From: Pseudoflavonifractor sp. MSJ-30
Lineage (GTDB): Bacteria > Bacillota > Clostridia > Oscillospirales > Oscillospiraceae
Reading direction: 5' to 3'
Length of the DNA: 64,000 nt
Assembly: GCF_018918045.1 (NCBI RefSeq)
Contig: NZ_JAHLPU010000034.1
Location: forward strand, 1-64,000
Positions 1 to 9,390 of this stretch are shown piece by piece. Made by a program: the position numbers and the translations under genes. Numbering within the stretch: position 1 is the first letter of the stretch; the number at the start of each line of letters is the position of its first letter. The notes beneath the pieces are model-generated. The model did no database searches, had not been told where the DNA came from, and worked only from the letters and a program-made list of their open reading frames with translations.

Positions 1-76
1 GGCGACCCGGAACGGACTCGAACCGTCGACCTCCAGCGTGACAGGCTGGCGTGCTAACCGACTGCACCACCGGGCC
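1..76 (-). tRNA. tRNA-Asp (GTC)
   Basis: Read on the minus strand this folds as a full cloverleaf. The acceptor stem pairs GGCCCGG with CCGGGTC (one G-U), the T-loop is GGTTCGAGTCC, and the anticodon loop CTGTCAC gives anticodon GTC, so it reads aspartate codons. The 3' end (G, C, C) runs to the window edge, so whether the terminal A is encoded cannot be seen. It lies 7 bp downstream of tRNA-Val and is probably on the same transcript. Confidence 0.96.
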
Positions 77-83
77 AGATATA

Positions 84-159
84 TGGTGGGAACAACAGGG
101 CTCGAACCTGTGACCTCCTGCTTGTAAGGCAGATGCTCTCCCAGCTGAGCTATGCTCCC
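84..159 (-). tRNA. tRNA-Val (TAC)
   Basis: The minus strand folds as a 76-nt tRNA with an encoded 3' CCA. The acceptor stem pairs GGGAGCA with TGTTCCC, the anticodon loop CTTACAA gives anticodon TAC (valine), and the T-loop is GGTTCGAGCCC. It is first in a two-tRNA transcript from the strong promoter just upstream. Confidence 0.97.
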
Positions 160-201
160 GTACCGGCTGTCGCTTCCGACTGCTCATCAGCGACAAGACG
201 T

Positions 202-230
202 ATTATACACGAGAGGTACCATTTTGTCAA
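202..230 (-). promoter_or_regulatory. SigA promoter of the tRNA pair
   Basis: On the minus strand TTGACA (225-230) and TATAAT (202-207) are separated by exactly 17 bp. This is a perfect consensus promoter 43 bp upstream of tRNA-Val, as expected for a stable-RNA operon. Confidence 0.9.
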
Positions 231-266
231 GCAAAAAATCCCATTTTTTCGAAAAACTTTTCAAGG

Positions 267-297
267 CAGGAAACGGCGGAAATACCACCGTTTCCTG
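267..297 (-). terminator. Hairpin after hslO
   Basis: A 10-bp inverted repeat (CAGGAAACGG paired with CCGTTTCCTG) lies 8 bp downstream of the hslO stop. The T-tract on the minus strand is weak, so it may be a weak terminator or an RNA-stabilising hairpin. Confidence 0.5.
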
Positions 298-304
298 TCC
301 AAAA

Positions 305-1183
305 TCAAATCTTCTTCAGAAGTGCCTGGATATCCTCCGGAGTGAATGTATACACAGTATCACAGAACTGGCACTCCACCGGAAATGCCTTTCCGTCTCG
401 AACGATGTCCCCCAGCTCTTCCCGGCCCAGGCTGATGAGGGCCTGTTCCACCCGATCCCGGCTGCAATAGCATTTGTAGGCAACCGGCACCGTCTCCATG
501 AACACCACGCCCAGGTCACCGCAGACCTGGCCCAGAATGTCCTCCGGGGTCATGCCCTGCTCCAGCATAGGCGTCACAGCACCGGCGCGCTGAATGCCGG
601 CTTCCAGCTTGTCAATGATCTCATCCGGAGCGCCGGGCAATAGTTGGATAAGATAACCGCCGGCAACCTTTACGCTGTGGTCCCGGTCCACCAGAACCCC
701 CAGAGCGCAGGCGGTGGGCACCTGCTCACTCTGGACAAAGTAGGCCGTTACATCATCGCCGATCTCACCGGACACCAGCTGCACGGAGCCGATATACGGT
801 TCCTTCATCTGCAGATCCCGGATCACCGTCAGCGTGCCGTCTGTGCCCACGGTTGCGCCCACGTCCAGCTTGCCGGGATATTTCTCAGCCAGAGGTACAT
901 TGGCCTCTGTAACACAGCCCCGGACATTGCCCACAGCGTCGGACACCACCGTAATGGTGCCGATAGGGCCGCCGCCCCGGATCTGCAGGGTCATAGACCC
1001 GTTTTCCACCTTCTGCATATTGCCCATCATGGAGGCAGCCGTCAACGCCCGTCCAAAGGCCGCCGTGGCATTGGGCGTGGTCTTGTGAATGGACGCTCCC
1101 CGCTGCACAAGCTCGGTAGAGCGGATGGCGGCGACCTTTACGAAGCCATCCATGCTCATACCGCGAACCAGATAATCACTCAT
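305..1183 (-). CDS. hslO: Hsp33 redox-regulated chaperone
   Basis: A protein of 292 residues covering the whole Hsp33 family length. Hsp33 is a cytosolic holdase chaperone that is switched on when its four zinc-binding cysteines are oxidised. Those cysteines are present near the C-terminus as C-x-C (about residues 238 and 240) and C-x-x-C (about 271 and 274). I chose the ATG at 1183: it is preceded by GAAAGGG and overlaps the TGA of the upstream methyltransferase gene by 4 bp (ATGA), so the two are translationally coupled. A start 15 codons earlier would lie inside the upstream gene and lacks a ribosome binding site. It ends the long minus-strand run that begins with the dcw cluster. Confidence 0.95.
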   Translation of the reverse strand: MSDYLVRGMSMDGFVKVAAIRSTELVQRGASIHKTTPNATAAFGRALTAASMMGNMQKVENGSMTLQIRGGGPIGTITVVSDAVGNVRGCVTEANVPLAEKYPGKLDVGATVGTDGTLTVIRDLQMKEPYIGSVQLVSGEIGDDVTAYFVQSEQVPTACALGVLVDRDHSVKVAGGYLIQLLPGAPDEIIDKLEAGIQRAGAVTPMLEQGMTPEDILGQVCGDLGVVFMETVPVAYKCYCSRDRVEQALISLGREELGDIVRDGKAFPVECQFCDTVYTFTPEDIQALLKKI

Positions 1184-1929
1184 TTGATAATTCCCTTTCT
1201 CGCTTTGATATAAATGCGCTGCTCCCATTTTTCAGGGGGTGCCATACGGCGGTCGCCATAGACGGCGATCCTTGTGAAGCCCGCCTGCTTTAAGTAGTCC
1301 GTCAGTGTCTCGGCAGAATAGGCATACTCCCGGTGTTCCTCAAAAGAGCGGCTCCAGAGCTTTCCCTGCCGCTGGAACAGATCCATACCATAGGAACAGA
1401 TATTGGTCTGCTCATCGAATTCCCCCCGCCAGACGCAGTACACATCGTCGTCCTCGTCCAGGAACACCTGGCCGTCCATAGCACGGAGTTTTTCCGGCGT
1501 GTTCACGTCAAAGATAAAGATACCGCCGGGGTTCAGCGCCCTATAGACCCGCCGAATGGCCTCCCGGCACTTTTCCGGCTCCGTAATATAGTCCAGACTA
1601 TCCAGTGCGCACACCGCCAGATCCACAGCCCTGGGCAGCCGCAGCCGCTCCAGCCGTTGGCAGGAGAAGAATGGCCGGGGCGTCAGCTCCATGGTCTTCT
1701 GCTGGGCTACCGTCAGCATATCCTCAGACATATCCACACCGGTGGTCGGAATGCCCATCTTTGCGAGAATCGCCGTTACGGAACCGGTACCGCAGGCCAG
1801 GTCCGCCGCCGTTCTGGGATGTACCTTCTCGGCGTTCAGAATCTGCCGGTAGAATTTCACCGTGGCTTCATAGTCCACGTCACTGGTCAAGCGGTCATAG
1901 CTGACCGCCAAATCTTTGTAAGCGTCCAT
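1180..1929 (-). CDS. Class I SAM-dependent methyltransferase, substrate unknown
   Basis: A 249-residue Rossmann-fold methyltransferase. The SAM-binding motif I (DLACGTGSV, about residues 43-51) is followed by the acidic end of strand 2 (GVDMSEDML). The middle of the protein contains VCALDSLDYI and a later FDVNTPEKL segment, as in the UbiE/methyltransferase-25 group. The start ATG has GGAGACGCT in front. It overlaps hslO by 4 bp and follows ftsZ after a hairpin. Nothing in the sequence tells the substrate; small molecules and proteins are both possible. Confidence 0.85.
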   Translation of the reverse strand: MDAYKDLAVSYDRLTSDVDYEATVKFYRQILNAEKVHPRTAADLACGTGSVTAILAKMGIPTTGVDMSEDMLTVAQQKTMELTPRPFFSCQRLERLRLPRAVDLAVCALDSLDYITEPEKCREAIRRVYRALNPGGIFIFDVNTPEKLRAMDGQVFLDEDDDVYCVWRGEFDEQTNICSYGMDLFQRQGKLWSRSFEEHREYAYSAETLTDYLKQAGFTRIAVYGDRRMAPPEKWEQRIYIKARKGIIK

Positions 1930-1949
1930 AGCGTCTCCATATACTTTGA

Positions 1950-1972
1950 AGGGGCGGCTGAAAGCCGCCCCT
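1950..1972 (-). terminator. Hairpin between ftsZ and the methyltransferase
   Basis: A perfect 10-bp inverted repeat (AGGGGCGGCT and AGCCGCCCCT) with a 3-base loop lies 14 bp after the ftsZ stop. The following bases on the minus strand are only partly T-rich, so it may reduce rather than stop read-through into the methyltransferase gene, whose start is only 21 bp further on. Confidence 0.5.
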
Positions 1973-1985
1973 GAAAGATCTTTAT

Positions 1986-3080
<1,095 letters not shown>

Positions 3081-3156
3081 ACATTCTTTCCTCCTATGTA
3101 TCTTTTTGCAGTTTGAGCCCGACCGCTTCTGCATAATATCCGAATCGTACCTTTCT

Positions 3157-3185
3157 ATTTTAGCTTGTTATGGTGGATTGGTCAA
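3157..3185 (-). promoter_or_regulatory. SigA promoter of ftsZ
   Basis: On the minus strand TTGACC (3180-3185) and TAAAAT (3157-3162) are 17 bp apart in the 161-bp gap between ftsQ and ftsZ. This lets ftsZ be expressed separately from the rest of the dcw operon. Confidence 0.8.
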
Positions 3186-3241
3186 TAGAAAATCTTTGAA
3201 ATCCACAAAAATTTCATGGATTTTTCCTTGGAATCATCCGC

Positions 3242-4711
3242 TCAGGAGCTGAAGGGCGTCAAAACGACCTGGTCCTCCCGGATGGTAAAGCTCACATCCA
3301 GAATGCCCGTAGTATACTCCGCCATCTGCAGAATGGCATCATACATGCAGGCAATGCGGTAATCGATGCTGTGGGTGGTGTCCGCGCCATCGCCAAGATT
3401 CACCTGATACTGGGTGCCATACCAGAGGATGATATCATCAAGGTAGGTAATATCGATACTGGCAACGGAACCTACAATATCGTTGTTCTCCAGAGCCTTC
3501 AGGACTTCCAGCAAGACATCCATCTTCTGGGCACCCGTCACAACGTTGGAGGGCGCAACGGTTGGCAGCGTCGTCTCCTCCGAGCCGGCGGAAGGATCTG
3601 TGGCGTCGGTCTGCACCGCCCGCTCTGTGGCGACAGCGGTCTGGCCCACCACGGGATCCGAAATAGTCAGGCCCGTGATTTGGGTGTATTGGCTGGCCCG
3701 GACGGTGTTGGCCATTTCCGTGACTTTGCCCTCCGCACTCATGAGCCACCAGATGCCTGTGTCATCCTGAATGGCGTAGACAATGCTGTCTTCCTTGATT
3801 TCAATATTAACCGTATCCGGTAATTTTATTCCAATTCTAACACTTTTTACATAGGGCAGCTTTGCCAAAATCTGGCTGGTGGCCCGGGCTCGGCTGAAGG
3901 TCAGAAGATTGTCTCCCTCTGAAATGCCGGATGCCTCCTGAATGGAATAAGGGCTGTAAACACCCGCGCCGGAAACCGTGATGACCTTCACCTTGAAAAA
4001 CACGGAAAGGCCGATCATGAATGCCGCCACCACAGCCAGAACCGTGATGAGCTGCACAATCAACCGGTCCCGGTTGAAGGACGCGGGCTGGGTGTAGATA
4101 ACGGCAGGCGTATTCAGGCGGTTCTGGCGTCTGCGTCGCTTTTCCTCTTCCGCCGCCCGGTATTCCTTACGCTGCCGGGCAATATCCGAATTCTCGGCAA
4201 AGCTGTCCTTGCTGTAGCGGACCTTTTCAAACCACTTGAGCACCGGATTCTGGGCGGAGAAGAAGGTCTTTACATCCATAGACCGCTGAGCCTTCCGCTT
4301 CTGGTTTGCCCGGCGGTAGGGCTGGTAGCCGGAATCTCCCGTATTTTGTCTGGGCTTCCGGTCGGATGACGCCTGTGTACGCTTCCGGGGCTCAGTAGGC
4401 GTGCGACGGGCGCTCTGGCCCTCTGCCGCGGCGGCAGGTCTTGGCCTCGGCTGCCGGGGGCGTTCCTCCGTCTGGGCATTTCTCTGCTGGCCGGAACGCC
4501 GGTCGCCCTTCGCTCCGCTTTGGGACGGGCGGCGCCTGGGCGCCTGACTTCCCTGTGGGTTTCCGGTCTTTTCCGGTTCCCTCTTCCGGGGACGGTCTGC
4601 CGCTTCCCCCGGGCGGCGGGGCCGCCCGCCGACATCGGAAGCGCTCATTCTGGGCGCGCTCTGCTTCGGCGCTTTCCGTACCGCTTCCCGGTTGTTTTCG
4701 TTTGTATCCAT
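3242..4711 (-). CDS. ftsQ: Cell division protein FtsQ/DivIB
   Basis: A 489-residue bitopic division protein. Residues 1 to about 210 form an unusually long, low-complexity, Arg/Pro/Lys/Gln-rich cytoplasmic region. One membrane segment follows at about 217-239, then a POTRA domain (about 243-312, beginning KVKVITVSGAGVYS) and the FtsQ beta domain. In the family this protein links with FtsB/DivIC and FtsL and controls septal wall synthesis. The domain order and the position between murG and ftsZ support the call. Its cytoplasmic tail is several times longer than in Bacillus DivIB. Confidence 0.9.
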   Translation of the reverse strand: MDTNENNREAVRKAPKQSAPRMSASDVGGRPRRPGEAADRPRKREPEKTGNPQGSQAPRRRPSQSGAKGDRRSGQQRNAQTEERPRQPRPRPAAAAEGQSARRTPTEPRKRTQASSDRKPRQNTGDSGYQPYRRANQKRKAQRSMDVKTFFSAQNPVLKWFEKVRYSKDSFAENSDIARQRKEYRAAEEEKRRRRQNRLNTPAVIYTQPASFNRDRLIVQLITVLAVVAAFMIGLSVFFKVKVITVSGAGVYSPYSIQEASGISEGDNLLTFSRARATSQILAKLPYVKSVRIGIKLPDTVNIEIKEDSIVYAIQDDTGIWWLMSAEGKVTEMANTVRASQYTQITGLTISDPVVGQTAVATERAVQTDATDPSAGSEETTLPTVAPSNVVTGAQKMDVLLEVLKALENNDIVGSVASIDITYLDDIILWYGTQYQVNLGDGADTTHSIDYRIACMYDAILQMAEYTTGILDVSFTIREDQVVLTPFSS

Positions 4712-4733
4712 GCTATGTTCCTCCGGGCCTTGT

Positions 4734-5858
4734 TCAGGCCTTGGTCAGTTCCTCGGCGATGTCGCAGATGCGCTGGGCAGAATCGACGCGCACCATGGTT
4801 TTCAGTGTCTTGCTCATATTCTCCCGCCGCTCCGGATCTGCCAGCAGGCGGTTGATCTCATCAAAAAGCACCTGTGCCGTGCAGTCCTTTTCCAGAATGG
4901 TCACGGCGGCGTCTCTGTCGGACAGCAGCCGGGCATTGTGCTCCTGATGGTTATTGGTCACATTGGGAGACGGGATCAGAATGCTTGGTGTTCCGGAAAC
5001 GCCGATCTCATTGCAGGTAGCCGCGCCGGAACGGCTGATGACAACGTCTGCCGCCGCCATCTCCACAGGCATATCGTAGATATACTCCCGCATATCGATG
5101 CTGGGGGTATGGGGCAAATCCAGACCGTCCTTTTCCAAAAGCTCCGGCATCCATTCCCAGCCGAAACCGCCGGTGGCGTGGATATGGTGGAGGGGATAGC
5201 CCGCCTCTTTTTCCAGGCACATGAGCTCGGCTACGATCTCATTCATATGCTTTGCGCCCAGGCTGCCGAAAGCGGAGAGCACCACAGGCTTGTCTCCCAG
5301 GCCCAACTCCTTCCGGGCACTGGCCTTGTCGTTGTACAAAAAGCCCTGCTGCACCGGCATACCTACAACCTCCACCCTTTCGGGATGGCTGTAGTATTTG
5401 ACACTCTCCTCAAAGGCCACCAGCACCCGGCTGGCCCGGTTGGCGATCATCTTTGTGGTAACACCGGGCACGGCGTTGGACTCGTGGACGCAGGTGGGGA
5501 TGCCCATTTTGCTTCCGGCATAGAGAGCCGGGAAGCTGGCATAGCCGCCGGTACCAATGATCACATCCGGCTGGAATTCCCGAAAAATCTTCTTGCAGGC
5601 GGAAACCGCCTGCAGCACGCAGTTGACGGCGTGGATATTCTGCTTCAGGCCCGCCAGCGTCTTTTTGCGGCTCAGGCCGGAGCCCGGCAGAGTCCGCAGC
5701 TCATAGCCCGCCTGAGGCACCAGCTTTTCCTCCATATGGCCTACGGCACCGATGAACAGGACCTTGCAGTCCGGGTGCCGCTGCCGCATTTCGTTGGCAA
5801 TGGCGATGGCGGGGTTAATATGTCCGGCGGTACCGCCGCAAGTAAAAACAAAATTCAA
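4734..5858 (-). CDS. murG: MurG, lipid II synthase
   Basis: UDP-N-acetylglucosamine transferase that turns lipid I into lipid II at the inner face of the membrane. The family signature GGTAGH is at residues 8-13. The glycosyltransferase C-domain contains the family segment ISRSGAATCNEI, and SPNVTNNHQEHNA follows. The start is a TTG at 5858, 7 bp after a perfect AGGAGGC, and it overlaps the ftsW stop as TTGA. This gives 374 residues, close to the family length. A longer reading frame exists upstream but would begin inside ftsW. Confidence 0.96.
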   Translation of the reverse strand: MNFVFTCGGTAGHINPAIAIANEMRQRHPDCKVLFIGAVGHMEEKLVPQAGYELRTLPGSGLSRKKTLAGLKQNIHAVNCVLQAVSACKKIFREFQPDVIIGTGGYASFPALYAGSKMGIPTCVHESNAVPGVTTKMIANRASRVLVAFEESVKYYSHPERVEVVGMPVQQGFLYNDKASARKELGLGDKPVVLSAFGSLGAKHMNEIVAELMCLEKEAGYPLHHIHATGGFGWEWMPELLEKDGLDLPHTPSIDMREYIYDMPVEMAAADVVISRSGAATCNEIGVSGTPSILIPSPNVTNNHQEHNARLLSDRDAAVTILEKDCTAQVLFDEINRLLADPERRENMSKTLKTMVRVDSAQRICDIAEELTKA

Positions 5859-7009
5859 TTTGCTGCCTCCTGAATGGTTCTTTTCTTCCCGGAACGGGAT
5901 ATATTCAGCACGATCCCCATCTCCCCCAGATTCACCGCCAGCGCCGTGCCGCCATAGGAAAAGAATGGCAGCGCAATGCCGGTGGAGGGCAGAAGATTCG
6001 TGACAACGCACAAGTTCAGAATGGTCTGCACCGCGATCAGGCTGATAAGCCCCGCGGCCAGAGCCGTGGAAAAACGATTCTCCGCCTGCCGCGCGATGCG
6101 GTAGCCCCGGAAAATCAGCAGCGCGAACGGCGCCATAATGCCCAGCGCGCCCACAAGGCCCAATTCCTCGCAGACGATGGCAAAGATATAGTCGTTATAC
6201 TGAAACGGCAGATAGAGATACTTCTGTCTGCTCTTGCCCGGCCCCAGGCCGAAAAAGCCGCCGGAGCCGATGGCATAAAGGGATTGCAGGATCTGATACC
6301 CCGTATCCCCGGGGTCCAGCTCCGGATGCCGCCAGGCAGTCACCCGGTCGCCGGCGTAGCCCATAAACCGGATATACACCAGCAGGAATACCGCCGCGCC
6401 CGCTGCCCCCAGCAGAAGCCACTTGGGATGGGTCCCGGCGATATACATCATGACCACCGCCACCATGCCCATGAGCATAATGGCGCTCAAATGCTTTTCC
6501 AGTGCCAGCGGCACCAGAATTCCCAGCAGCGCCCCGCCGAAGCCAAGGACGCCGAAGCGGAAGCGCTTTGCCTTTTCCCCATAGTTCAGGGTCAGCCGGG
6601 AAAGCAAGACGATCATGGCAAATTTCGCCACTTCCGATGGCTGGAACTGAAGCCCCGCGATATTGATCCAGCGCTTCGCACCGTTCACCTGCTGACCGAT
6701 CACAAGCACGCTCAGCAGAAGCACGATGCTGACAAAGTAAATGGGCCAGGCCAATCTGTACCAGACAATTGCCGGAATACGGCTGAAGGCCCACATGGCA
6801 ATCAGCCCCAGCCCAGCGCACACGGCCTGTTTCTGCAGATACCGGGTGGTCATGGTGTAGCGGGTGTCATAGGCGCTTTGGGCCGAGCTTGCGGAATACA
6901 GCACCGCAAGCCCCACCGTCAGCAGCAGGAGCGTCAGGACCAGAAATGGAATGTCCACAGCTGCGCCGTTTTGGCGGTCCTCTTTGGCAAAGAGCTTCGC
7001 TCCCGCCAT
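5855..7009 (-). CDS. ftsW: FtsW/SpoVE-type SEDS glycosyltransferase
   Basis: A 384-residue polytopic membrane protein of the SEDS family (FtsW, RodA, SpoVE), which polymerises lipid II glycan with a partner class B PBP. About ten hydrophobic segments are visible, along with typical segments such as QPSEVAKFA, EELGLVG and PFFSYGGT. The start ATG has AGGAG 8 bp upstream. Its place between mraY and murG in a dcw cluster, with a PBP of the SpoVD/FtsI type in the same operon, favours FtsW or SpoVE over RodA. The sequence alone does not decide between division and spore-cortex duty. Confidence 0.92.
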   Translation of the reverse strand: MAGAKLFAKEDRQNGAAVDIPFLVLTLLLLTVGLAVLYSASSAQSAYDTRYTMTTRYLQKQAVCAGLGLIAMWAFSRIPAIVWYRLAWPIYFVSIVLLLSVLVIGQQVNGAKRWINIAGLQFQPSEVAKFAMIVLLSRLTLNYGEKAKRFRFGVLGFGGALLGILVPLALEKHLSAIMLMGMVAVVMMYIAGTHPKWLLLGAAGAAVFLLVYIRFMGYAGDRVTAWRHPELDPGDTGYQILQSLYAIGSGGFFGLGPGKSRQKYLYLPFQYNDYIFAIVCEELGLVGALGIMAPFALLIFRGYRIARQAENRFSTALAAGLISLIAVQTILNLCVVTNLLPSTGIALPFFSYGGTALAVNLGEMGIVLNISRSGKKRTIQEAAN

Positions 7010-7030
7010 ATGACGCTCCTTTCAGAATCG

Positions 7031-8011
7031 TTAATGGGTCAGGCCGGAAATGCTGAACCAGGCGATCAGACACATGACGGCAGACACGGCCGCAAAGGTC
7101 AGCACGATTTTTTCTTCCTTCCAGCCGCTCATTTCAAAATGATGGTGGATGGGGGACATCTTGAACAGGCGCTTGCCGTGGGTCGCCTTGAAATAGGTCA
7201 CCTGAAGGATCACGGAAAGGGTCTCCACAATGTAGACAAAGCCCGCCAAAATCAGGACCAGAGGAATATCCAGGGCAAAGGCCAGGCCGCAGACGATTCC
7301 GCCCATGAACAGAGAGCCGGTATCGCCCATGAATGCCTTTGCGGGGTGCCAGTTCAGGCGCAGATAGGCAAGCAGGCCGCCGATCATGCAGGCGGGCAGC
7401 AGCGCCAGATTTTCTCTGCCCAGAGCGACGGACGCGGCAACGAAGAATACCATGACCGGAATGGTCACGGAAGCGCTCAGGCCATCGATGCCGTCAGTCA
7501 GGTTCACAGCGTTGACGGTGCCCACAATGACAAACATGGCAAAGAGGACGAAGAACGCCGGGTGGATATAGAACCGGACGTTCCAGAAGGGAATGTACAG
7601 GTCGCAGGTCAGGACGCCCTCTCTGTACAGCACGTACAGGAACACCGCAGATACCGCCATCTGCAGCAGGGACTTTTGAATGGCCGTCAGACCCATGTCC
7701 CGCTTTTTCTTGACCTTGCAATAGTCATCCAGGAAACCCACGGCGCCGAAGCAGAAGGCCAGGGCGTAAACATAGAAGGGGGTGTAGTCCGTCATACCGA
7801 AGGCCAGATTGACCAGCAGGCAGATCAGCGTACCGCCGATGAACATCAGGCCCATCATCAGCGGGGTACCCGCCTTGTTGTTATGCCAGGTGGGGCCAAT
7901 GGAGCGAACAGACTGCCCGGCCTTCAGCGCCCGAAGCACCGGCAGCAGAAAATGGCCCAGCAGGGCAGATACACCGCAGCAGACAGCCGCGGTAAGCAGA
8001 ATTCGGATCAT
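7031..8011 (-). CDS. mraY: MraY, phospho-MurNAc-pentapeptide transferase
   Basis: A 326-residue membrane enzyme that moves phospho-MurNAc-pentapeptide onto undecaprenyl phosphate to make lipid I. The conserved catalytic segments are present: GFLDDYCKVKKKR, NAVNLTDGIDGL, FMGDTGS and the C-terminal SPIHHHFE. The ATG at 8011 overlaps the murF TGA by 4 bp and has GGAGG upstream. In most Firmicutes murD follows mraY. Here ftsW follows directly after 21 bp. Confidence 0.97.
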   Translation of the reverse strand: MIRILLTAAVCCGVSALLGHFLLPVLRALKAGQSVRSIGPTWHNNKAGTPLMMGLMFIGGTLICLLVNLAFGMTDYTPFYVYALAFCFGAVGFLDDYCKVKKKRDMGLTAIQKSLLQMAVSAVFLYVLYREGVLTCDLYIPFWNVRFYIHPAFFVLFAMFVIVGTVNAVNLTDGIDGLSASVTIPVMVFFVAASVALGRENLALLPACMIGGLLAYLRLNWHPAKAFMGDTGSLFMGGIVCGLAFALDIPLVLILAGFVYIVETLSVILQVTYFKATHGKRLFKMSPIHHHFEMSGWKEEKIVLTFAAVSAVMCLIAWFSISGLTH

Positions 8012-9390
8012 ACGGGATCTCCTCCGTTCAGGTCTTTTTCGTATTTCATAAAGGCGTCCAATACACGCTCCATGTGCATGCTGTGACTGCCCTTAAACAG
8101 GATCACATCTCCGGGCCTGGCAATGCGCTGCAGTTCGCAGGACAATGCCTGCTGATCCTTAAAAGCCTGGGCACGGCTGTCCGGCATACCTCCGGTAATA
8201 CAGCCGCCGATGACCCGATCCGCACAGTCGCCGTAGGCCAGCACGAAGTCCACCCGCTCCGCGGCAATGCGGCCAATGCGGTAGTGCTCCGCGGCGGCAC
8301 GGTCGCCCAGCTCCAGCATATCGCCCAGAACGGCGATTTTCCGTCCCTGCTTCTCCCCCAGCACCTTCAGCGCCGCTTCCATGGATTCAGGGCCCGCATT
8401 ATAGCAGTCCTTGATCAGGGTATAGCCGTAAGCGCGCAGGGTCTCCTGCCGCCCGGCCAGATTCCGGAAGGAGCGCAGGCCCTGCCGGATCCTTTCCTCG
8501 GGCACACCCATTTCCAGACCCACCGCCACGGCTGCCATGGCGTCGCTGACAAAATGGCGGCCCTCCAGATTCATGATAACGGAAAAACTCTCGTCTCCGT
8601 AGGTCACCCGAAACCGCAGGCCGTCCACGGCGTTGACGATCTCCCGGCAGCGCACGGCGCAGCCCTCATCGGCCCCGAAATAGACGATGCGCTGCCCGGG
8701 GATCTGGTCCAGATCCCGCAGCATCCGGTCGTCCCCATTGAGCAGCAGGGTGCCGTTTTCGGGCATTCCCTCCACAATTTCCATCTTCGCCTGACGGATC
8801 CCCGTCTGGCTGCCCAGGTACTCAATATGGGCCGTACCAATATTGACGATCACGGCGATATCCGGTTTCCCGATGGAGGACAGATACGCCATTTCCCGGA
8901 AGTGGTTCATGCCCATTTCCAGCACGGCAACCTCCGTATCCGCGGGCATGCCCAGAATCGCCATGGGCATACCGATATCATTGTTGTGGTTCACCGGGGT
9001 CTTGGCCGTACGATAGGTCTTTTCCAGCACTGCAGCGATCATCTCTTTTGTAGTGCTCTTGCCCACGGAGCCGGTGACGCCAACCACCTTCATGCCGATG
9101 CGCTCACGCTCTCCCCGGGCGATGTCTCCCAGGGCCAGACGCACATCCTTGACGATGATTGCCGGATAATCCCCCACGCTGTGGGTACACAGCACGGCAG
9201 CCGCCCCTTTTTCCATGGCGGCGGGGATAAAGTCGTGCCCGTCCCGGGCACCCTGCAGAGCCAGAAACAGCTGGCCGGGCTGCAAGGTCCGGGTGTCATT
9301 GTTGGCACCCAAAAATTCGATATCCGCGTACTTTTCTTCCACAGTGCCGCCGCACCAGGCAGCCGCCTGCTTCAGGGATATTTTACTCAT
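8008..9390 (-). CDS. murF: MurF, D-Ala-D-Ala-adding ligase
   Basis: A 460-residue cytoplasmic Mur ligase that adds D-Ala-D-Ala to UDP-MurNAc-tripeptide. The ATP loop GVTGSVGKST is at about residues 104-113. The central domain carries NIGTAHIEYLGS, and the C-terminal domain carries KDCYNAGPESM and GDMLELG, which are typical of MurF. Its start overlaps murE by 8 bp and its stop overlaps mraY by 4 bp, so the three ligation and transfer genes are translationally coupled. Confidence 0.97.
   Translation of the reverse strand: MSKISLKQAAAWCGGTVEEKYADIEFLGANNDTRTLQPGQLFLALQGARDGHDFIPAAMEKGAAAVLCTHSVGDYPAIIVKDVRLALGDIARGERERIGMKVVGVTGSVGKSTTKEMIAAVLEKTYRTAKTPVNHNNDIGMPMAILGMPADTEVAVLEMGMNHFREMAYLSSIGKPDIAVIVNIGTAHIEYLGSQTGIRQAKMEIVEGMPENGTLLLNGDDRMLRDLDQIPGQRIVYFGADEGCAVRCREIVNAVDGLRFRVTYGDESFSVIMNLEGRHFVSDAMAAVAVGLEMGVPEERIRQGLRSFRNLAGRQETLRAYGYTLIKDCYNAGPESMEAALKVLGEKQGRKIAVLGDMLELGDRAAAEHYRIGRIAAERVDFVLAYGDCADRVIGGCITGGMPDSRAQAFKDQQALSCELQRIARPGDVILFKGSHSMHMERVLDAFMKYEKDLNGGDPV

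Noticed and set aside
6284-8086. 600-codon open frame on the plus strand over ftsW and mraY
   Set aside because: It is antisense to two certain genes, rich in His and Gln as expected for an antisense frame of GC-rich DNA, and has no ribosome binding site.
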